Part shown: positions 53,744 through 63,100 of the stretch, piece by piece
Layout: each line of letters starts with the position of its first letter
Position numbering within the stretch: the stretch's first letter is position 1
Assembly (NCBI GenBank): GCA_964594045.1
Contig: CAZQKR010000009.1
Location: forward strand, 1-64,000
Length of the DNA stretch: 64,000 bases
Source: UBA2365 sp964594045
GTDB taxonomy: Bacteria > Bacteroidota > Bacteroidia > Chitinophagales > Saprospiraceae
Direction: 5' to 3'
Program-made: the position numbers and the translations under genes
The notes under the pieces: model-generated
What the model was told of the DNA's origin: nothing
Database searches by the model: none
What the model saw: the letters and a program-made list of their open reading frames with translations, nothing else

Positions 53744-53899
53744 GAAGTTGTTTAAAAATGTAACTTAAGGCTTGCAAACAAATCATTGAAAGTACTGACA
53801 AGCTTGCCTGCTAAGTGCTGATATGCTTAGCATCGTCAGCATTCGTGAGTACTTTCAGGCATTTATTTTCAGCTATCAACATAATTATTAAACAACTTC
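53744..53899. mobile_element. MITE-like element, copy B (short form, inverted relative to copy A)
   Basis: 156 bp with a perfect 12-bp terminal inverted repeat, GAAGTTGTTTAA (53744-53755) and TTAAACAACTTC (53888-53899), flanked by ATA/ATA, a possible 3-bp target duplication. Both ends match copy A over 40-50 bp when read in the opposite direction. The core has one pair of palindromic units (CTGACAAGCTTGC and CTGATATGCTTAGCATCGTCAG). No coding capacity. Confidence 0.7.
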
Positions 53900-54024
53900 A
53901 TATTGGGAATTAGTCTTTTGGGAAAAAATGAAAAAAAGCTGATTTTCAATCTTGTTCTCCTGAAAAGTAAAATATTTGCATGCCGGAGAATGAATAAATA
54001 AATTACAGGTTTAAATACATTGAG

Positions 54025-57000
54025 ATGCAAAAGATCATTTTTTTATCCGTAATGCTGCTTTTCATGGCAGGGTTCAGCATGAATCTGAACGGCCAGAGTT
54101 TTGGGAAAAACAAAATGAGGTACGAGGAATTTGACTTCAAGGTGAAGGAAACACCCAACTTTGAAATTTACCATTACCTGGAAAATAAGGATCGTGTTGA
54201 AAGCATTGCACAGCAACTTGAGTTGTGGTTCAAACTGCACAAAGCGGTTTTCAGCGATAGTTTTTATACCAAGAATCCTTTTATTTTGTACAATAATCAC
54301 GCTGATTTCCAGCAGACCAATACCGTGTCCAGTACCATCGGAGTCGGTACCGGGGGAGTTACAGAGCTCTTCAAGAACAGGGTTGTCATTCCACTGTCTT
54401 TTACAAACCAACAAACGCATCATGTCATCGGACACGAACTTGTGCACGCATTCCAGTTCAATCTGATCAACAGCAGCGATTCTACCAGTATACAATCCCT
54501 TGGTAATCTGCCGCTTTGGTTGGTGGAAGGTATGGCAGAATACCTGTCCATAGGCAGAATTGATCCTTTCACAGCAATGTGGATGAGAGATGCAGTGCTC
54601 AATGAAGATATTCCTAACTTTAATCAACTCAATGATTTTACTTATTTTCCTTACCGGTACGGCCATGTTTTCATCTCATTTATGACCGGTCTTTTTGGAG
54701 ATCAGGTGATAGAACCCCTTTTCAGAAATACAGCCATTTATGGCATTGAAGCCGGAATTTACCTTGCCACCGGAATTGAATACAAAGAGCTGAGCGATCG
54801 TTGGGTTGAAACATTGAAAACACATTATGCGCCCTATCTTGACGGTAAAAAGGAAAAAACAATCGGAAAGAAAATGATCAGTGAAGAAAATGCCGGTGAA
54901 ACGAATATTTCTCCAGCTGTAAGCCCAAATGGAAGATACCTGGCTTTTTTCTCCGAAAAGGAATTATTCACGACAGATCTTTATCTGGCAGATACCAGAA
55001 CAGGAAAGGTCCTGAAAAAACTTTCCAGCCAGTTGAAAGATCGTGACATAGAAAATTATAATTTCATGGAATCCTCCGGAACATGGTCTCCAAACAGTAA
55101 AAAATTTGCGTTTGTAGCCTTCCGTGAAGGCAAAAACGTTTTGGTGATCAAAGATGTGGAAACAGGCAATACAAGTGAGATCATCGATTTCAAAAACCTG
55201 CGGGCTTTTACCAATCCTGTCTGGTCTCCGGACAACAAATACATCGTACTGACAGGTCTGGACAACGGACAGACAGATCTGTACATCTATACTTTCAGGG
55301 GTAAGAAACTGGAAAAACTGACCGATGACAAATATGCTGAAATTCACGCATCCTTTTCACCTGATGGTTCCAAACTGGTTTTCAGCTCAGATCAAAAAAG
55401 CATCAATTCGGGAAGAACGAACGGAAAATGGACCTTCAACATCGCGATAATGGATATGGAGACCAAATCGGTCTCCTACCTCAATGTTTTCCCGGGAGCT
55501 GACAACCTGAACCCGGTTTTTGATTCCAAAAACAACCTGTACTTTCTTTCTGACAAGGATGGATTCAGAAATCTGTATACCTATAATGTGAGTACCGGTG
55601 AGGTGATGCAGAAAACAAATTTTCTGACCGGGATATCCGGAATAACCAATTACAGCCCCGCGATCAGCATCGCTTTATCCAATGATCAACTGTACTATAC
55701 ACATTATTATAATAAGCAATATAATATTTACAGAACCGGAATAGAGTCTCTTGAAAGTATTCCTGTTGACCCATTCACAACTGATTTCACTGCCGCCAGG
55801 CTGCCGGTGAATCTGGTTCCGGAATCGGACGTAGTGAACCTCAATATGAGCAATAAGGACCGCATTGCCAAAGAAGATGTCACTCAGTTCAAAGACAATA
55901 AATACAAGCCAAAGTTTAAGCTGGATTATGTCGGTGGCGGAGCAGGAGTAGGCGTAGGAAATATGACCGTTGGAAACTACACAGGCATGATGGGTGGAGT
56001 GGAAATGCTCTTCGGAGACATGCTTGGCAATCACCAGCTTTACACTCAATTGGCGCTGAATGGCGATATTTATGATTTTGGAGGGCAGCTGAGCTACCTC
56101 AACCGCAAGCATCGTTTTGCCTGGGGAGCAGGCATTTCACATATACCATACAGCAACGGATACCGTGAAATCTACTATAATCAGCCACTGGAATTCGAAG
56201 ACGGTTCCTTTGTGCTTACCAATATGGTATCCACCCACCTCATCCGTATCTTTGATGAGACCGTGAATGTTTTTGCACATTACCCTTTTTCTCCCAATCT
56301 CAGGCTTGAAGGAGGCGTTTCCGCAGGATACAGAAGTTTTCGATACGATCTGATCAACGAATACTACGATGCGTTCAGCTATATCTATTATGGCCAGGAA
56401 AAATCCAGGCAACCATTGGAAGATACCTTGTATTTCAGTGATTATTTTTCCCTGATCAAAGGATTCAATTCCGGTATCAATATCGCTTTGGTCGGTGATA
56501 ATTCATATAATGGCTTTACTTCGCCGCTTAAAGGTTATCGATACCGAATCAGTGCCGAACAGTTTTTTGGAACTGATAAATATACAGGGTTACTCGCTGA
56601 TTTTCGGTATTATCACTGGATCAAACCTGTATCACTGGCCTTCAGAGGGATGGTGTACAACAGGTTCAACCAGGATGTGAATTCCGTGTACCCGATCTAT
56701 ATTGCTCAGATGGGATTTGTACGAGGATACTATTCTCCGTTTTTCAGCATCGATGTCGCTGAAAAAAACGGAATATATTTCGAACAAATGCTGGGCTCAA
56801 AGATCATGATGGGCAATTTTGAATTAAGGTTCCCATTTTCCGGAATGCGCAGATTGTCTGCAATTACATCAAAATATCTGTTCAGTGATATCGCTTTGTT
56901 CTTCGATGCCGGAGTCGCTTTTGATGAATATTCACATCTCAGATCCGGTGAGTTGATCGTGACGGGATATGACAACGGATTGCCCGTCACAGAATACCTG

Positions 57001-57141
57001 AAACCTGCTTTTGTGATGAGTACAGGTCTTGCAGTCAGAATCAATCTGATGGGCGCACTGGTAGTTGAGCCTTATGTGGCATGGCCGATCCAGAAAGAGT
57101 CGAGGCTTGTTTTTGGTTTTAACCTGATACCAGGATTCTGA
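54025..57141 (+). CDS. Gluzincin-like metalloprotease fused to a TolB-type propeller and an outer-membrane barrel
   Basis: 1038 residues with a signal peptide (FLSVMLLFMAGFSMNLNGQS). Residues about 25-270 are a zinc-metallopeptidase-like domain: HELVH (H137, E138, H141) and the glutamate region LVEGMAEYLS (E168 or E172). Residues about 280-590 are PD40/TolB-like blades (ISPAVSPNGRYLAFFSEKEL, HASFSPDGSKLVFSSDQ). The last 380 residues are beta-strand rich with a BamA-like pattern (RYRISAEQFFGTDKYTGLLA, GYYSPFFS) and a terminal aromatic (LIPGF), indicating an outer-membrane barrel. The role is unknown, possibly a surface-tethered protease. The TGA stop overlaps the next ATG (TGATG). Confidence 0.82.
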   Translation: MQKIIFLSVMLLFMAGFSMNLNGQSFGKNKMRYEEFDFKVKETPNFEIYHYLENKDRVESIAQQLELWFKLHKAVFSDSFYTKNPFILYNNHADFQQTNTVSSTIGVGTGGVTELFKNRVVIPLSFTNQQTHHVIGHELVHAFQFNLINSSDSTSIQSLGNLPLWLVEGMAEYLSIGRIDPFTAMWMRDAVLNEDIPNFNQLNDFTYFPYRYGHVFISFMTGLFGDQVIEPLFRNTAIYGIEAGIYLATGIEYKELSDRWVETLKTHYAPYLDGKKEKTIGKKMISEENAGETNISPAVSPNGRYLAFFSEKELFTTDLYLADTRTGKVLKKLSSQLKDRDIENYNFMESSGTWSPNSKKFAFVAFREGKNVLVIKDVETGNTSEIIDFKNLRAFTNPVWSPDNKYIVLTGLDNGQTDLYIYTFRGKKLEKLTDDKYAEIHASFSPDGSKLVFSSDQKSINSGRTNGKWTFNIAIMDMETKSVSYLNVFPGADNLNPVFDSKNNLYFLSDKDGFRNLYTYNVSTGEVMQKTNFLTGISGITNYSPAISIALSNDQLYYTHYYNKQYNIYRTGIESLESIPVDPFTTDFTAARLPVNLVPESDVVNLNMSNKDRIAKEDVTQFKDNKYKPKFKLDYVGGGAGVGVGNMTVGNYTGMMGGVEMLFGDMLGNHQLYTQLALNGDIYDFGGQLSYLNRKHRFAWGAGISHIPYSNGYREIYYNQPLEFEDGSFVLTNMVSTHLIRIFDETVNVFAHYPFSPNLRLEGGVSAGYRSFRYDLINEYYDAFSYIYYGQEKSRQPLEDTLYFSDYFSLIKGFNSGINIALVGDNSYNGFTSPLKGYRYRISAEQFFGTDKYTGLLADFRYYHWIKPVSLAFRGMVYNRFNQDVNSVYPIYIAQMGFVRGYYSPFFSIDVAEKNGIYFEQMLGSKIMMGNFELRFPFSGMRRLSAITSKYLFSDIALFFDAGVAFDEYSHLRSGELIVTGYDNGLPVTEYLKPAFVMSTGLAVRINLMGALVVEPYVAWPIQKESRLVFGFNLIPGF

Positions 57142-58358
57142 TGTTTATTCAGAAAGCAAATATCGTATTGATTTTACCGGCATTGATTTTTGCTCCTTTA
57201 CAGGCTTTTTCTCAGATATCCAACGACCATCCTTTTGATGAAGGTATTGAAAATCATCCCGATGTCCTGTATGTTGAAAAATTCGATGACGGGTTGGATT
57301 CCATCCTTTCCAGATACTCGACGGTGGTCAATGGCGAGGGAATGAGTCTTGAAAATGATTGTCCTGAAGGACTTTCAGGGGGAAATTCTCTCAAAATCAC
57401 CAGTCAAAACGGGTTAAATACAGGTGGTTACCTGTATAAACATTTTCCGGAAGGCTTTGATAATGAAATATATCTCAGGTATTATGTAAAATATCCTGAA
57501 ATCTCAAAAGAATATTTTCACCATGAAGGCATCTGGCTCGGGGGTTACAAACCGGCGCTTGAATGGCCTTATCCCAGAGCCGGTATTTGCGGATTGGGCG
57601 ACACACGCTTCTCGGTTGCCTACGAGATAATGGACAGCAATTGGATCCATCCTTACACTCATATAGCACCATACGTTTATTGGGGCGATATGAGGTCTTT
57701 TCCGGATGGAGCCTGCTGGGGAAATTTCATGCAATGCGGCGAATTTAACCGGCCTCCTCAAACACTCCTGGATGAATGGACCTGTGTGGAGATCATGATC
57801 AGACTCAATAGCCCGCCTGAACAAAACAACGGTGAATTGAAAACATGGATAAATGGTGTTGAAACCGGCCATTGGGGCAAAGATTTTCCGGCTGGCAGTT
57901 GGGTATGGGGAAATTTCTTCACAGATCCCGAACAGAATTCTTCATTCGAGGGATTCAGATGGAGAACGCAGGCTGAACAATTGGTCAATTATATATGGAT
58001 ACAATTTTATCACGACCATTGGGATGCCCCTTCATCGTACGTGATGTATGATAATGTTGTCCTGGCAAAAAAATACATCGGTCCTGTGTTCATACCGACT
58101 TCGACATTAAATGATTTATCAACTCCCGCATTTAAAATATTCCCAAATCCGGCCTCACAATTTATATATGTAACCGGTCATGAACCTGGTTCTGAATTCT
58201 TTATTACTGATCTGCAAAACCGTTTAGTCTTAAAGTCAATTCTCAGCCATGGTCAAAACAAGATCTGCACTGCCCATCTCATGCCCGGAATTTATTTTTT
58301 AAATACCTGGATACAAGGATCACCTGTTCGTAACAAACTGGTTATCCAACCGCATTGA
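57141..58358 (+). CDS. Secreted polysaccharide-lyase-like jelly-roll protein with T9SS sorting domain
   Basis: 405 residues. Signal peptide (IVLILPALIFAPLQAFSQ). The central 270 residues are a beta jelly roll with features of PL14/LamG-like polysaccharide-binding or lyase domains (YLRYYVKYPEISKEYFHHEG, ETGHWGKDFPAGSW, WIQFYHDHW). The last 75 residues FKIFPNPASQFIYV to RNKLVIQPH are a T9SS sorting domain. The start codon overlaps the previous stop, so both are made from one mRNA. Catalytic residues were not identified; a binding function is equally possible. Confidence 0.75.
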   Translation: MFIQKANIVLILPALIFAPLQAFSQISNDHPFDEGIENHPDVLYVEKFDDGLDSILSRYSTVVNGEGMSLENDCPEGLSGGNSLKITSQNGLNTGGYLYKHFPEGFDNEIYLRYYVKYPEISKEYFHHEGIWLGGYKPALEWPYPRAGICGLGDTRFSVAYEIMDSNWIHPYTHIAPYVYWGDMRSFPDGACWGNFMQCGEFNRPPQTLLDEWTCVEIMIRLNSPPEQNNGELKTWINGVETGHWGKDFPAGSWVWGNFFTDPEQNSSFEGFRWRTQAEQLVNYIWIQFYHDHWDAPSSYVMYDNVVLAKKYIGPVFIPTSTLNDLSTPAFKIFPNPASQFIYVTGHEPGSEFFITDLQNRLVLKSILSHGQNKICTAHLMPGIYFLNTWIQGSPVRNKLVIQPH

Positions 58359-58404
58359 TGATTTTTTCTTCCGTTATTGCAATGAATGCAAGCAAAAATC
58401 ATCA
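58356..58404 (+). other. Hairpin overlapping a stop codon
   Basis: TGATGATTTTT (58356-58366) and AAAAATCATCA (58394-58404) form a perfect 11-bp stem; the loop contains a smaller hairpin TTGCA/TGCAA. The stop codon TGA at 58356-58358 is the first triplet of the stem. There is no T tract after it, so termination is uncertain. Confidence 0.5.
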
Positions 58405-58479
58405 CTAAAACGATCAATTGAAACTAAATCCTGACTTTAAACGTTAATAGGGTAGTTCGAAGGTATTTTTCTATATTTC

Positions 58480-58510
58480 TTTGTAGTTTTATAAAATTGA
58501 CCTACCTTTG
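58480..58510 (+). promoter_or_regulatory. Consensus promoter ahead of a non-coding stretch
   Basis: TTTG (58480-58483), 19 nt, TACCTTTG (58503-58510) is a full match to the Bacteroidota consensus on the plus strand, with no plus-strand protein gene for about 1.6 kb downstream. Confidence 0.65.
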
Positions 58511-58516
58511 AATTGC

Positions 58517-58634
58517 GATGAACTGAGAACGTCGCTTATGCAAAGCCGTTAGGGATTAGTAGTGCTTAAACCAATCTCGTGAGAATGTTCGGATAGAGCC
58601 GAAATTAGCAATTCTGAGTATAATACTTGGATAC
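58517..58634 (+). ncRNA. Putative small RNA of unknown family
   Basis: About 110-120 nt downstream of a consensus promoter. It contains local stems: GGGATT with AATCTC around GTAGTGCTT, TCTC-GT-GAGA, and TTCGG/CCGAA (58588-58603 region). The base composition differs from the AT-rich flanks. It does not match tRNA, SRP RNA, tmRNA or RNase P hallmarks that I know. It ends near the 3' end of the convergent pdxA gene, so an antisense role is possible, and a 6S-like RNA cannot be excluded. The 3' end is not defined. Confidence 0.4.
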
Positions 58635-59693
58635 CTACTCGACTACTTCTTCTGAGGGCTTTGCAATTTTTTCCAGTTTATTTTTCCTCATTTCAGCATA
58701 CTCTCTTCTGTTCTTGGCCATATCTATTGCCAGATATAAAGCTGCCCTGAACGAACTTTCATTGGCTGTATTCGTACCAACGATGTCATATGCAGTGCCG
58801 TGATCAGGCGAGGTTCTCACAAAAGGAAGTCCGACAGTCACATTTACCCCATTCCCGAAACTGTGCATCTTGAACGGGATCAGACCCTGGTCATGGTACA
58901 TACACAGAATAGCATCAAACTTCTTCCATTTGCCTGACCCCCAGAAACCGTCAGGAGGATATGGCCCGGAAACGATCAATCCGTTCTTTTTGGACTCTAT
59001 GACAGCGGGCCTGATGATCTGTTCTTCTTCTTCACCAATGACGCCTTCGTCACTTGCATGCGGATTGAGTCCAAGTACTGCGATCACCGGTTTTTCAATA
59101 TCAAAATCCTGGATCAAAGCTTTTTGCAGAATTTCAAGCGTTTTGATGATGTTCTCCCTGGTGACCTGCTGTGCAACTTCCCTGATTGGAATATGATGAG
59201 AAAGAACAGCCACCCTCAGATCTTCACTCACCAAAAGCATGAGCGGTGCATGTCCTGAAAATTCACTACCCAGATAATCGGTATGCCCTTTGAACGGAAA
59301 ATCTGCCAGATTCATCGCTTTTTTATGTATAGGACTGGTTACAAGAGCGTCTATCAAACCGGCTTTGAGGTCCTGAACAGCCCTGTCCAGAGAAATATGA
59401 GCATATTTTCCTCCATCAGCCGTGACATTACCCAGATTTATAGTTACATTGTCCTGCCAGCAATTGATCAGATTCACATGGTTATCTATCAGGCTATTTG
59501 CATCACTTACAGATTTGAAAGAGAAAATTTCGGATTTTGCCACGTTCCGGTGATAGGAGATCACTTTTGCGCTGGCATAGATAACCGGAATACAACTTTT
59601 TAATATACCCTGGTGTTCCAATGTTTTAATGATCAATTCAGGCCCGATTCCATTCAGATCACCTATTGAAATCCCAACTTTTATCTTATCCAT
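58635..59693 (-). CDS. pdxA: 4-hydroxythreonine-4-phosphate dehydrogenase
   Basis: 352 residues. NAD-dependent zinc enzyme of de novo pyridoxal phosphate synthesis. Family blocks: GISIGDLNGIGPELIIKTL at the N-terminus, LVTSPIHKKAMN, FKGHTDYLG, LLVSEDLRVAVLSHHIP, GLNPHASDEGVIGEEE and the C-terminal MYHDQGLIPFKMHSFGNGVNVT, TSPDHGTAYDI. Metal histidines lie in these segments. The frame extends to 59741, but MDKIKVGISIGD is the family start, so ATG 59693 was chosen. PLP is a cofactor of the aminomutases in this window, though the genes are not linked. Confidence 0.95.
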   Translation of the reverse strand: MDKIKVGISIGDLNGIGPELIIKTLEHQGILKSCIPVIYASAKVISYHRNVAKSEIFSFKSVSDANSLIDNHVNLINCWQDNVTINLGNVTADGGKYAHISLDRAVQDLKAGLIDALVTSPIHKKAMNLADFPFKGHTDYLGSEFSGHAPLMLLVSEDLRVAVLSHHIPIREVAQQVTRENIIKTLEILQKALIQDFDIEKPVIAVLGLNPHASDEGVIGEEEEQIIRPAVIESKKNGLIVSGPYPPDGFWGSGKWKKFDAILCMYHDQGLIPFKMHSFGNGVNVTVGLPFVRTSPDHGTAYDIVGTNTANESSFRAALYLAIDMAKNRREYAEMRKNKLEKIAKPSEEVVE

Positions 59694-60052
59694 TACGACT
59701 ATTGATTTGAAAAATGATAATTGGCCGTTAAAGCCAATCAAATATCAAAAATACTAATAATACTTAAAATAATTACCAAGCAAGGCAAATTATCTGTTGA
59801 GCGGACACATAAACCAAAGTGCCGGCAATTTTTTAAAATTATGTATGAAAAATAAATGATTTTTCACTTTTAATATCCGACTACCCTTTATTAAGGCATT
59901 TTATTATATGTTAAGATAAGTCATGTGATTCTTAAAAAGCTATGTATGACAAATATTTAAAAAGTAAAAATAATAAAATTTTTGCTGGATAAATTCTTAA
60001 TTTTTATTGATTTACATAATGAAAAACGCTTGATAAATTGAGATTCAGGGAT
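59694..60052. other. Intergenic region between pdxA and the SdrD-B gene
   Basis: About 360 bp, strongly AT-rich, without a supported gene; it should hold both divergent promoters, of which only the plus-strand one (60030-60060) was found. Confidence 0.5.
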
Positions 60053-60060
60053 TATATTTG
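60030..60060 (+). promoter_or_regulatory. Promoter of the SdrD-B repeat gene
   Basis: TTG (60030-60032), 20 nt, TATATTTG (60053-60060), 43 bp before the ATG. Confidence 0.6.
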
Positions 60061-60103
60061 TTATCCTTTAAAATAAAAAGGTAACCAAAATTTTTGTTTC
60101 AGG

Positions 60104-63100
60104 ATGCAAAATAAACCTCATTGCAGTAGCAGATATTTCTCTTCAATATGGATCATTTTCATACTGGCAAGTATCCTTTCCCCTTTAAAAATCCAGTCAA
60201 AATCTTTTTCGCCAGCTCATATTACCCAGAATATTCTCCCGGATATGATCCATGTCGATCCTGAACCTGTGCTGACTTCTTCATGGCTTACCGGAAGTGC
60301 ATCATTCCAATCCGAAAATCAGCAAAATGAGGTTTCCTGGGACAACCTGGACAATCTGCATGCTATAGATGACAGTTTCAGCACAGTTAACCTGGGCCCG
60401 GGAGAGGTTTCCGAAATAATATATTCTGAAGGTTTTAGTTTTAAAATCCCCGCCGGATCGGGCATACAGCAGATCAGACTTCATGTAAATGGTCATATGA
60501 TCGGGAATGCCAAGCCTGTCCTAATATCTGCAGGCCTTTCAAATGAAAAACTGGAACATATCGGAACTTCATTTTACCATAAAAGCGGGCAAGGAGCAGC
60601 CTGGCCTGTTGGCAATTCAGGTTCCTGGTATTATTCTCCAAATCAGACTGACTGGATCACCGGCCTCGATCCGGACTCAGTCAATACAAACAAATGGAAG
60701 ATCAGATTGCAGCTCACGAATCAGGGAACAGAAAACCTGCAATTGTTTATTGATCAGCTCAGCCTGGAAATCATCTATCTGCCGCTTTATACCCTGATGG
60801 AAAATCAGATCGGAAAGACATTTCTCAACATCAGTTTCATCGACAGCCTGGCATCTAAATACACTTATGAATGGGTATTACCGGAAGGCGGAACTTTGTA
60901 CAATGAATTCAGGTTCGGATCCATGATCAATTTTGTGATGACCGGAGATTCTTTCGGGATCAAAAAGCTCTGTGTCCATATCAAATATCCCAACGACAAC
61001 ATTCAGACACTTTGCAGGGAATTCCTGTATGCTAAACAGCCTCCAACCAGCCTGAGTACCTATGTCTGGCATGATCTGAACGCTGACGGATTGCAGGGTG
61101 AAGATGAACCGGGAATGCCGGGGCAAACAGTTGAATTGGTCCAATCTGATGGTACTCCGGTGAAAACCGTGATTTCAGACGAATCCGGTAATTGCTATTT
61201 TGAGCTTAAAAAAGCAGGGATTTTTTATCTGAAATGGACTGAGGATCCTGGTTTTATTCCAAGCCAACTCGTTCAGGCTGGTGATTCTACCCTGGACAAC
61301 AACCTATACCTTCAAAATGATGTCTTCCGGACCGATATTTTTACGATAAAAAGATACGAACAAAAGGCACATATTGATATCGGATTGATCCATCCGGCCC
61401 GGATCACTGGCAGCATCTGGCATGATATGGACGGAAACAACCAACAAGATCCGGAGGACACAGGATTCTCCCAAATCAATGTAAACCTATATCAGGACAG
61501 TGTTTTGGTGGACCACACAGCAACCGATGAATTCGGAAAATATGAATTCGGTGATCTGCCGCCCGGTAAATACACCTGTTGTTTCGACAGGCCTGATGGT
61601 GCTCTCATTGCTAAAAATTCCGCTTATACTGTGAGCAATGAAGATGCGGACCTGACTACCTGCAGCGAAATTTTCCTACCAGTACAAGGAGTGGAGCACT
61701 CAACAGGCACGGGTTTGTTGTTTCCGGGAAGGATCACAGGAAAGATATGGCTGGATGAAAATGAGAACGGTACGATAGAATTAGAAGAAAAAGCATTTGC
61801 AGGACTCAAAATAAACATGCTCGAAACATCTACCTCCAGCCTGGTAGAAACTGTTTTTACGGATGAATACGGCCTGTTTGAATTCAATAAGATCTATCCG
61901 GGTACCTACATATTGGAGATCACGGAACAGCCTGACTTTGATATCACATTTGCAAATGCTTCCGGGGATCCTGGTGTAAATTCCTGTTTTATCCAGACAG
62001 ATCCAAACTTTTTCAGCCCGGTAGCCGGAATTCTGAGTGGCACCTTGGTCAATAACCTCAATGCCGGGTTCGTATTTAAAAAAGGATCAATCGGTGGCAG
62101 GGTATGGCTGGATCAGAACGTCAACGGAAAACAGGATGAAGGTGAACCTGGAATGGAAGGGATCGAAGTACAACTTTTCAATGGATCCGGAACACTTCTT
62201 CAGACCATGATGACAACGGGGGGAACGGATGAGGAAAAAGGATACTATAGCTTCCAGGATGTCAAACCCGGTAACTATTATATCAGGACTGATATACCTG
62301 ATTTATACGTTCCTGCATCATCTCAAAATGAACTTCCGGGGTCTGAATCCGTCATCACTAATCAAAACGGACCTTTCACCAGCGATATTTTCACGGTTGA
62401 ACCTGCAGAACATCTCAGCCATCTGGATGCCGGACTATGGTGGAATTATGCAAATATCAGGGGCAGAATATGGGGAGACAATAATGAAAACGGAATTCAG
62501 GATATTGGTGAAAGGGGTGTTGCGGGCGTTTTGATCACACTATTCGATCAGCAGGAGCAGCTAGTAATGCAAACTTATAGCAGTGCTTCAGAGATCAATT
62601 ATGAACTGGGCTCTTTCTCATTTACCCAAATCATTCCCGGAAAATACTATTTGCAGATCACACCCGGCCAAAATGGTTATGTTCCGACAGCTTATCAGGC
62701 GGGAAATGAGCCATCATTGGATTCAGACTTTGAAAGGCAAGGTGATATTATCCGTACTGCCTGGTTGGATTTAGCTCCCGGTTCAGCAAATCATCATATT
62801 GATGGTGGCATGATACTCAAGGAAAATTCCATCATAGGTAATGTATGGCACGACGAAAATGGAGATGGCTTGCATGATCCGACAGAGCAGCCTGTTGCCG
62901 GGATCCACGTAAAACTTTTCAAAGAGCATGGAACTGAATTGGCTGAACAGCTAACTGACCCTGAAGGAAAATATTTTTTCAATGAACTCACTTCAGGCAG
63001 ATATTATGTACAATTCATTCCGGGAGATCACTGGTTGTTCACCATATCCAATCCTGAGCCTGCTGATCAAAATTCTGATGTTAACCACACCTTCGGTGAA

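Noticed and set aside
58356..58404. Intrinsic terminator after the polysaccharide-lyase-like gene
   Set aside because: The stem is good but lacks a T tract on either strand and includes the stop codon; listed only as a hairpin.
58517..58634. tRNA, SRP RNA or tmRNA
   Set aside because: No cloverleaf with TTC-loop, no GGAAG tetraloop domain with conserved SRP bases, and no tag-encoding frame; left as an unknown RNA.
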